Part shown: in pieces, positions 1 through 6,179 of the stretch | Layout of the letters: each line of letters starts with the position of its first letter | Numbering within the stretch: position 1 is the stretch's first letter | Origin: an uncultured Bacteroidota bacterium | Lineage (GTDB): Bacteria; Bacteroidota; Bacteroidia; Bacteroidales; 4484-276 | DNA length: 9,690 nt | Direction of reading: 5' to 3' | NCBI GenBank assembly: GCA_903930725.1 | Contig: CAIYZW010000933.1 | Coordinates: 1-9,690, forward strand | Made by a program: the position numbers and the translations under genes | Notes under the pieces: model-generated | Told to the model about the DNA's origin: nothing | The model's input: the letters and a program-made list of their open reading frames with translations, nothing else | Databases searched by the model: none

Positions 1-181
1 TAACATTTCAAAATAAATAGATATTTACACATGTTTGCGCTATTGTTAAATACTCTAAAAACGTCAACATTTTACTAACTTCACGGCACCACACCAATAT
101 TTGAGCAATTGCACATAAAACTTGATAAGGCCACATTAATTTTTTTAAATTTGCACCAATAATTTATAATTCCATTTGTTG

Positions 182-213
182 TTGACACTTTTAGCAAATA
201 TCAGATACTTTCA
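182..213 (+). promoter_or_regulatory. Candidate Bacteroidota-type promoter for the sigma factor operon
   Basis: The Bacteroidota housekeeping promoter has a -33 TTTG/TTG element and a -7 TAnnTTTG element 19-21 bases apart. Here TTG lies at 182-184 (inside TTGACA) and TACTTTCA at 206-213, with a 21-base spacer. The -7 box matches only TAnnTT of the consensus. A start near 220 would give a leader of about 38 bases before the ATG at 258. This is a weak pattern match in AT-rich DNA; an ECF-type promoter elsewhere in 1-257 is equally possible. Confidence 0.25.
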
Positions 214-257
214 GGCAACCCTTCTTGTGGATTGTAGTCAATTAAATAATTAAAAAA

Positions 258-829
258 ATGTCGGATCTGACCAGCTACTTATCGAAGAATGCTTAAAAGG
301 CAAACGAACTGCCCAAAGCAAACTTTACAAGCGATATGCACCGGCATTGCTGGCATTGTGCATGAGGTATGCCCGAAACAGAGAAGAAGCTGAAGATGTT
401 TTGCAGGAAGGTTTTATTAAAGTTTTTGCAAACATCAGGAATTTCAGAGGCGATGGCTCCTTTGAAGGTTGGATGAAAAGAATAATGATTAACACTGCCA
501 TAACGCACAATAAGCAAACTTTAAAACATCATTTTCATACGGATATTGATGAAATTGAAGAAACCCATTTAGTAAATGAAGAAGAACAAATTAGCGAAAA
601 CACGATAAAACTTCCACCTGGCAAATTGCTGGAGATGATTCAGCTTTTGCCAACAGGATACAACACAGTTTTTAACCTTTATGTTTTTGAACAGTACACA
701 CACAAAGAGATTGCCGACATATTAGGAATTTCGGTAAATACTTCAAAATCACAACTCTCGAAAGCAAGAAGGTATTTAACAACAAGGATTGCCAAAATTA
801 CCGGTGACCGAAAAATTGAACTTGATTAA
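258..829 (+). CDS. ECF-type RNA polymerase sigma factor (start region out of frame)
   Basis: This is a small sigma-70-family protein of the extracytoplasmic function group, which directs RNA polymerase to a specific regulon. Region 2 contains EEAEDVLQEGF and GSFEGWMKRIM, the core-binding and -10-recognition helices typical of Bacteroidota ECF factors. Region 4, about residues 126-178, has a helix-turn-helix around THKEIADILGISVNTSKSQL, which reads the -35 element. The conserved N-terminal frame (SDQLLIEECLKGKR...) is open from 254, but contains no ATG, GTG or TTG before a TTG at 347; starting there would delete region 2.1. The ATG at 258 lies in a different frame that stops at 294-296. Removing bases 261-265 would join that ATG to the conserved frame as MSDQLLIEE, giving about 188 residues. 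The gene is therefore either frameshifted here, misassembled, or started unconventionally; a conservative annotation would be 347-829. The stop codon overlaps the next gene's ATG (TAATG), implying translational coupling with its probable anti-sigma factor. Confidence 0.85.
261..270 (+). repeat. Imperfect 5-base tandem duplication just after the sigma factor ATG
   Basis: Bases 261-265 are TCGGA and 266-270 are TCTGA, differing at one position. Deleting the first copy leaves ATG TCT GAC CAG CTA CTT, read M-S-D-Q-L-L, which continues in the frame carrying the whole conserved sigma factor. The arithmetic is exact, and the MSDQLL-type start is typical of the family. That a duplication caused the shift is inference; a single missing base near 261-263 would restore the frame as well. 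Confidence 0.5.
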
Positions 830-2448
830 TGAACTCAGAATTTAATAAAATAGACGATATTTTCAAAAAAGCGCTGGAAGGGGCAGTAGAGCAACCCTCA
901 TCCGGCGTCTGGCGAAAGATTTCGGGGAGGCTTTTCTGGAAGGAAATCACCCGGTTTAATTTCACCAACATTAACCCAGGCTGGGCCGGGATGGCTGCTG
1001 CTGCAATAATTGTGGCAACTTTGGTGGTTTATAATCTTCCAACTACATCTCCTAAAAATCCGGCTTCTCAAAATGTTGAAACCGAAAATCCTGTTAACCC
1101 AAGCAATCCGGTAAACTTCGATGCTATTGAGCAAACCGAACCTGGAAAAAATCATACTGCTCAGGATCGGAATCTTGAAAATAATACCAACACCGGCAAT
1201 GATAATGACCTGATAAATCCTGAAAAAACTGCTGAAAGTGACAATGTTTTATCTGACAACAAATCTGATCAGACCGGGATTTCTGATCACGCGATCAGCA
1301 ACAACACCGAAAAACAAACAGAAAAATCTGCTTTAAAAACAACCGAAAGTAATTTTTCGAAAACTGCTACTACCGAAGCTGCGGGCGTATTATCCGATTC
1401 AAGATTAAATTCAACCAGCGAAAAGACTTCATCGGACATTATCCAAACTGATGCTGAGCAAGGTTTATTAACCGAACAACAGCACCAGGAACTTGAGATC
1501 AGCCAGCTTGCAAAGCGCAAAGCCATGCTTAATCCGGAAAAGAACCCGACCGGGTTAAATGAAATCCCAAACTCCGGTGATGGCCTTTATTATTCAGGTA
1601 ACGAGGCTCAGGCTTTTTCCGAAAGAAGTTCCGGCAAAATCCAGAAAATGCACTCATTATCGTTTACACTTGGCCAGTTTTTTAAAGGAAAATACAAACC
1701 ACCAAAGCGCGACTACGAAGAACTTAATGCCGCCAAATACCGTGGCAAAAACCATATTATTTCGCTGGCGGCTTACTTTGCCCCCGAAATGACCCACTAC
1801 ACAAGGATGGCTTCAACATCGCGGGAGCAAAATTTCATTGGCGGTTTAGCTGTGGGTTACTCCAATTCGACCTATTTGTTGCAGGGTGGCATCGAATTTT
1901 GTTACTCCAACGATCTGGGCGATTACATGGTAAACATGCAAACTTTAGACAGCACCGGATATTACGAAAACATCGGCTCATTTACCATTGACCCCGAAAA
2001 CCCTGATTCGATAATTTTTAATACCGTTCCGGTGGCCGTTTGGGATTCGGTGCCTCACCAAACCCATGGACAGACGCTGAATCAGTATTCATATCTGCAA
2101 TTTCCATTGATGTTGGGTTACAAAGCCTGGGAACGTGGTTTGTTTTCGGCTTACATAAAAGCAGGGCCAAGTTTTTCGTTCCTCCTCAACCGCAAGGAGC
2201 CAACATTTATTTACTATAATCCCGATGCAACCATCCAAAATATTACCAACTACACGCCAACCCGCCTTAATGCAAGTATTCAGATTCTGGTTAGCCTGAG
2301 CCTTGAGTTTCAGGCAACCGAAAAACTGGGCATTTTGGTCGAGCCTACCTACCGGTATTATCTCCGGTCGGTTTATGATGTGCAGGGAAGTTCACTCAAA
2401 AATCCCTTTGGAATAGGTGTAAGAGGTGGAGTTTTTTATAATTTCTGA
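829..2448 (+). CDS. Predicted dual membrane-spanning anti-sigma factor with C-terminal outer-membrane beta-barrel (Dma-like)
   Basis: The protein has 539 residues. Residues 1-50 form a short cytoplasmic segment with the pattern DDIFKKALEGAVEQPSSGVW, resembling the D-x-x-F-x-x-x-L...P...VW N-terminus of proteins encoded next to Bacteroidota ECF factors. Residues about 52-69 (AGMAAAAIIVATLVVYNL) are a single membrane helix. Residues about 70-300 are rich in N, S, T, E, D and Q with no fold apparent, and could stretch across the periplasm. From about residue 308 (HIISLAAYFAPEMTHYT) to the end come alternating amphipathic strands with aromatic girdles, and the chain ends in VFYNF, a terminal Phe as in BAM-folded outer-membrane proteins. 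This layout matches the Dma proteins described in Bacteroides thetaiotaomicron, which hold a sigma factor at the inner membrane while their barrel sits in the outer membrane. The one-base overlap with the sigma gene supports the pairing. The ligand is unknown. The alternative is a PorT-like barrel protein without anti-sigma activity. Confidence 0.75.
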   Translation: MNSEFNKIDDIFKKALEGAVEQPSSGVWRKISGRLFWKEITRFNFTNINPGWAGMAAAAIIVATLVVYNLPTTSPKNPASQNVETENPVNPSNPVNFDAIEQTEPGKNHTAQDRNLENNTNTGNDNDLINPEKTAESDNVLSDNKSDQTGISDHAISNNTEKQTEKSALKTTESNFSKTATTEAAGVLSDSRLNSTSEKTSSDIIQTDAEQGLLTEQQHQELEISQLAKRKAMLNPEKNPTGLNEIPNSGDGLYYSGNEAQAFSERSSGKIQKMHSLSFTLGQFFKGKYKPPKRDYEELNAAKYRGKNHIISLAAYFAPEMTHYTRMASTSREQNFIGGLAVGYSNSTYLLQGGIEFCYSNDLGDYMVNMQTLDSTGYYENIGSFTIDPENPDSIIFNTVPVAVWDSVPHQTHGQTLNQYSYLQFPLMLGYKAWERGLFSAYIKAGPSFSFLLNRKEPTFIYYNPDATIQNITNYTPTRLNASIQILVSLSLEFQATEKLGILVEPTYRYYLRSVYDVQGSSLKNPFGIGVRGGVFYNF

Positions 2449-2475
2449 TTTTAATAAATTCTTTTGAAATTGAGA

Positions 2476-5400
2476 ATGAGACAACTATATTTTTTGCTTT
2501 TCATGTTTTTCGTTTCAGGAATTCTTTGGGGGAAACCTGTTACTATAACCGTTTCGGGCTTTGTTTTCGACGAAACCACCGGCCGTAAGGCTGCCGGTCA
2601 GTTAATTACTTTAAAAGCCAGAAACATCAATCCGCCATTTGTTTATTTTGAGAAATTAGTTACCGACAGCTCCGGTTTTTTTAATAAAACCATCGAATTT
2701 CCTTATCCAAAAGGCGTTATCGAGGTTTCGACCATTGATTGTAACAACCAACGCATCACCCATCATCTAAACTTTAATTACAACAAAACCAATCTTACAA
2801 CAAGTTTTGTAATTTGCTATAATCCTGAGCTTTCCTATTGCCGCTCCGATTTTTTATTCCTTCCCGACCAAAAAAAGCCCGGAGCTTTTCATTTTAAAGA
2901 GACTTCACTTGGAGATATTCAAAACTATTCCTGGAATTTTGGTGATGGCAGTTTTTCAAGTCTGCCTAACCCGGTTCACACTTATGTCGAAGATGGGAAT
3001 TACAGTGTTTGCCTGACCATAAACGGGAATAACGGCACCTGCAACGACCTTTTTTGTGAATCAATTATTGTACTAACCGATTCGGTTTGCGCTGCAATGT
3101 TCACCTATTCCGAAAATTACGGAACCTTCAACACGATTCAGTTCTGGGATATTTCGCAAGGTGATATTTCGGCCTGGCTGTGGGATTTTGGTGATGGAAC
3201 CACAAGCACAAACCAATACCCTAGTCATACTTATGCCAGTCAGGGCAGCTATGAAGTATGCCTTACGGTTGGCAACAGTTCGGGAACTTGCTCCGACAAC
3301 TATTGCACAGAAGTAATTACAGGCTCGAACAACGACTGCAAAGCGATGTTTTTTAGCTTAAACGACACAGTAGATCAGTTTAGCTGGCAATTTATTGATG
3401 TTTCTTACGGTCAGCCCGATTCGTGGCAGTGGAGTTTTGACGATGGCACTTATTCCGAAGCGCAAAATCCTGAGCACACCTTCGGCCAGGCCGGGATGTA
3501 CAACGTTTGCCTCGCCATTTACAGCGATAGTTCAGGCTGCAGCAACACGTACTGCCAAACAATCATTGTTGACCCGCAAATAGCTTGCACAGCTTACTTT
3601 AGTTTTTCCGAAATTTCGTCGCAGCCTTTTACATATCAGTTTGTTGATTTATCGGTTGGAAATATCGAAAACCGGATTTGGGATTTTGGTGATGGCAAAA
3701 CTGTTAATGAAACCAACCCAACACATACTTATTATCAGAGTGGGGAATATGAGGTTTGCCTTTCCATTTCTGATGGACAAGGCAATTGCAGCGATGTTTT
3801 TTGCGAGACAATTTATGTTGACATTATTCCGGATTGTTCGGCAAATTTCGTGTACCTGCAGGATGAAACAAATCCGTTTACTTTTAATTTCTCTGATAAT
3901 TCGACAGGTGAAATCATAAACTGGAACTGGGATTTTGGCGATGGGACTACATCCAGCGGACAAAATCCTGTTCATACTTTTACCGAAGAAGGATTTTATG
4001 TTGTTTGTCTTGATGTTGCGGATAGCACCGGCCAGTGCAGCGACCAACTTTGCTCCGGCATTTTTGTAACCGGTGAATTTCCGTGCCAGGCAGGTTTCGA
4101 CTTCGAAATTCTTCCCGAAGACCCGCTTTCTGTTCAATTTACTGATACTTCAATCGGAAATATTGGTTTTTGGCTCTGGGATTTTGGCGATGGAAATTTT
4201 TCGTTCGAACAAAATCCGCTTCACGCTTTTCCGGCCAACGGAATTTATAATGTTTGCCTTAAGGTGCTCGACTTTAATTTCCAGTGCAGCAACTTGTTTT
4301 GCCAAAATATCGAGATCAATTACAACCCGGGCTGTGAAGCCGGTTTTGATTATCTTCCTTCACCGGGCGACCTTTTTACCTATAATTTTATTGATAATTC
4401 CACTGGCAATATTGTCGGATGGCTGTGGACATTTGGGGATGGAAATTCTTCGGACCTCCAGAATCCAGCGCACACCTTTGCCAGCGATGGAACCTTTGAG
4501 GTTTGCCTTACCGTAACCAATTTCTGGGGCAATTGCCAGGATATTTTCTGTACAAATGTCGTTATCGAAATTCCTGAGCTTTGTGTCGCTGATTTTGGTT
4601 TTAGCACCATTCCCGACCTGCCGCTTAACGTGGCGTTTATCGATTTTTCGACAGGAATAATGACCCAATGGCTTTGGGATTTTGGTGATGGAAACACCTC
4701 CGGCCTTCAAAATCCTGTTCATGTATTCCCCGACACCGGAATTTACCAGGTAACTTTATCAATCCAAAATACCGACTCGCTGCTTTTTTGTAATAATTCC
4801 ATCACAAAGCAAGTTCCTGTTTATGTTGCTGTGCCCGATTGCCACGCAAACTTTATCGCCTGTCCTGATTCGGGCGTTAACAAACCAAACCTGTTTCATT
4901 TTGACGATATTTCGACAGGTTCGCCCGACTTATGGTACTGGGATTTTGGCGATGGCAGCACTTCCACGCTTCAAAACCCCTCACACAAATTTGACGATTT
5001 TGGCGATTATGAAGTCAGTTTGACGATTACAACCCAAAATCCCTGGGGCGACGATTGCACAGATTCCAAAATCCTTCAGTTCAGTTCGCCGGAATATTAT
5101 CATTTTGGAGGCATGGTTTATGCCGGCGATTATCCCATCAACAACCCTACACCCAACGGCGATACGGCTCAGGTTTTTGTTTACCGCTATCAAAACAATA
5201 CTGTCCAGCCTGTTGACACCAACCTGTTTACAAATCTTGGCTACTTCTATTTTCTTAATGTACTTCCAAGCGATTATCTTATTAAAGTAAACCTTACCCG
5301 CACATCAACAAATACGGAAAATTACTTTCCATCCTATTTTGGCGACCATTTTAAATGGCAAAATGCTGCAACGCTTCAACTTGCCGACTCGTGCCAATAT

Positions 5401-6009
5401 CACGCCGATGTTAATCTTATCAGGATAATCGAAACCGAAACCGGAGCAGGAAATATCAGTGGTAATGTTGTTCATCATAACGAAAAATTCTTTGCCTTTG
5501 GCCCTGCATCAAACACCGAAATCCTGCTTTTCGATAATAGCGGAAACCCGGTAAAGTACTGTTTTTCGGACAATAGCGGAGATTTTAGTTTTAACAGCCT
5601 CCCTTATGGTACCTATATTTTACAGGCGGAATCAACCGGCTTGTTTACCGACCCGCTGGTAATTACCCTCACCGAAACTTCGCCTTCGGCAAATGGAGTT
5701 CAACTGGATTTGTATGATGCTGATATTACCGCTGTAAACCAGCCTTCGGATGAAAAAATGCAAATCAGCATTTCGCCAAATCCTGTTAAAGAAAGGTTTT
5801 ATTTAAACCTTCAATCATCACAAAATCAAAACATTCGTATCATTATAACCGGAATTGCCGGCGACAAAATCGTTGAATTTTCTCAGACTGTTAGTACCGG
5901 GAAAAACGCTGTGCCTTTAACCTCCGGTAATTTATCCAAAGGAATTTACTTTTTGAAAGTTGTCTCGGATGATGGTTCGATTAACAAAACGTTAAAGTTT
6001 ATCAGATAG
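2476..6009 (+). CDS. Secreted PKD-repeat surface protein with T9SS type A sorting domain (nine PKD repeats)
   Basis: This is a probable cell-surface or extracellular protein of 1177 residues. It starts with a signal peptide (MRQLYFLLFMFFVSGILWG, cleavage near residue 19). Residues about 20-118 form an N-terminal beta domain shared with the downstream paralog. Nine PKD beta-sandwich repeats follow (about 122-872), each built around WDFGDG and QNPVH. Two carboxypeptidase-regulatory/CnaB-like beta domains lie at about 875-980 and 991-1082. The C-terminal Por secretion tail (about 1089-1177) has SPNPVKERFYL and ends KTLKFIR, marking export by the T9SS and surface attachment or release. Most repeats carry four cysteines. 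Repeat 3 has SFDDG in place of DFGDG. I chose ATG 2476; a TTG at 2464 adds four residues. It follows the barrel gene by 27 bases, so it is probably co-transcribed and may be a target or partner of that signalling pair. No catalytic domain is visible; adhesion or a structural role is inference. Confidence 0.85.
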   Translation: MRQLYFLLFMFFVSGILWGKPVTITVSGFVFDETTGRKAAGQLITLKARNINPPFVYFEKLVTDSSGFFNKTIEFPYPKGVIEVSTIDCNNQRITHHLNFNYNKTNLTTSFVICYNPELSYCRSDFLFLPDQKKPGAFHFKETSLGDIQNYSWNFGDGSFSSLPNPVHTYVEDGNYSVCLTINGNNGTCNDLFCESIIVLTDSVCAAMFTYSENYGTFNTIQFWDISQGDISAWLWDFGDGTTSTNQYPSHTYASQGSYEVCLTVGNSSGTCSDNYCTEVITGSNNDCKAMFFSLNDTVDQFSWQFIDVSYGQPDSWQWSFDDGTYSEAQNPEHTFGQAGMYNVCLAIYSDSSGCSNTYCQTIIVDPQIACTAYFSFSEISSQPFTYQFVDLSVGNIENRIWDFGDGKTVNETNPTHTYYQSGEYEVCLSISDGQGNCSDVFCETIYVDIIPDCSANFVYLQDETNPFTFNFSDNSTGEIINWNWDFGDGTTSSGQNPVHTFTEEGFYVVCLDVADSTGQCSDQLCSGIFVTGEFPCQAGFDFEILPEDPLSVQFTDTSIGNIGFWLWDFGDGNFSFEQNPLHAFPANGIYNVCLKVLDFNFQCSNLFCQNIEINYNPGCEAGFDYLPSPGDLFTYNFIDNSTGNIVGWLWTFGDGNSSDLQNPAHTFASDGTFEVCLTVTNFWGNCQDIFCTNVVIEIPELCVADFGFSTIPDLPLNVAFIDFSTGIMTQWLWDFGDGNTSGLQNPVHVFPDTGIYQVTLSIQNTDSLLFCNNSITKQVPVYVAVPDCHANFIACPDSGVNKPNLFHFDDISTGSPDLWYWDFGDGSTSTLQNPSHKFDDFGDYEVSLTITTQNPWGDDCTDSKILQFSSPEYYHFGGMVYAGDYPINNPTPNGDTAQVFVYRYQNNTVQPVDTNLFTNLGYFYFLNVLPSDYLIKVNLTRTSTNTENYFPSYFGDHFKWQNAATLQLADSCQYHADVNLIRIIETETGAGNISGNVVHHNEKFFAFGPASNTEILLFDNSGNPVKYCFSDNSGDFSFNSLPYGTYILQAESTGLFTDPLVITLTETSPSANGVQLDLYDADITAVNQPSDEKMQISISPNPVKERFYLNLQSSQNQNIRIIITGIAGDKIVEFSQTVSTGKNAVPLTSGNLSKGIYFLKVVSDDGSINKTLKFIR
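2839..5094 (+). repeat. Nine tandem PKD repeat units, the first eight at an exact 249-base period
   Basis: The codon for the Trp of W-x-F-x-D-G (normally WDFGDG) occurs at 2932, 3181, 3430, 3679, 3928, 4177, 4426, 4675 and 4939. The first seven intervals are all exactly 249 bases (83 residues); the last is 264. Sequence between the cores has diverged, so this is an old protein repeat held to constant length rather than a recent DNA duplication. Confidence 0.9.
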
Positions 6010-6034
6010 CTGATTAATAAAACCTCAGCTTTTT
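6008..6034 (+). terminator. Weak intrinsic terminator overlapping the stop codon of the first PKD gene
   Basis: AGCTGA (6008-6013) pairs with TCAGCT (6025-6030) around an 11-base loop, and the 3' arm runs into five T's (6030-6034). The stem is only six pairs, three of them G-C, so read-through into the second PKD gene is likely. It overlaps the TAG stop at 6007-6009. Confidence 0.35.
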
Positions 6035-6089
6035 AGTTTGTCGGAATGAGATTTTTGGCTTTTGAAATAAATATAAAAAATCCTCGAAG

Positions 6090-6113
6090 CTTTTTAATTT
6101 AAACATTAAAAAG
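6090..6113. repeat. Perfect 9-bp AT-rich inverted repeat between the two PKD genes
   Basis: CTTTTTAAT (6090-6098) and ATTAAAAAG (6105-6113) are exact reverse complements around a 6-base spacer. It lies 67 bases before the second PKD gene. It could be an RNA hairpin in a leader, an operator, or chance in an AT-rich gap. I see no clear TAnnTTTG promoter in 6010-6179. Confidence 0.4.
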
Positions 6114-6179
6114 TACATAAATCGCTATATAACAATGCTTTACTATTAATAGATATTTTTTTACTTAAAAATTATAGTT

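Noticed and set aside
113..131. ACATAAA-N4-[GT]ATA shared by the regions before the sigma gene (113) and the second PKD gene (6115), as a possible sigma-specific promoter motif
   Set aside because: Only about ten matching positions in AT-rich DNA, at different distances from the start codons (145 versus 65 bases), and no two-block ECF promoter spacing.
258..296. 12-codon ORF from ATG 258 as a regulatory leader peptide
   Set aside because: Its first codons look like the displaced start of the sigma factor itself, and no attenuator hairpin follows; a frameshift explains it more simply.
3649..4722. Long antisense and alternate-frame openings inside the first PKD gene (up to 162 codons)
   Set aside because: They recur at the repeat period because the conserved WDFGDG/QNPVH codons suppress stops in other frames; the main frame has clear domain structure.
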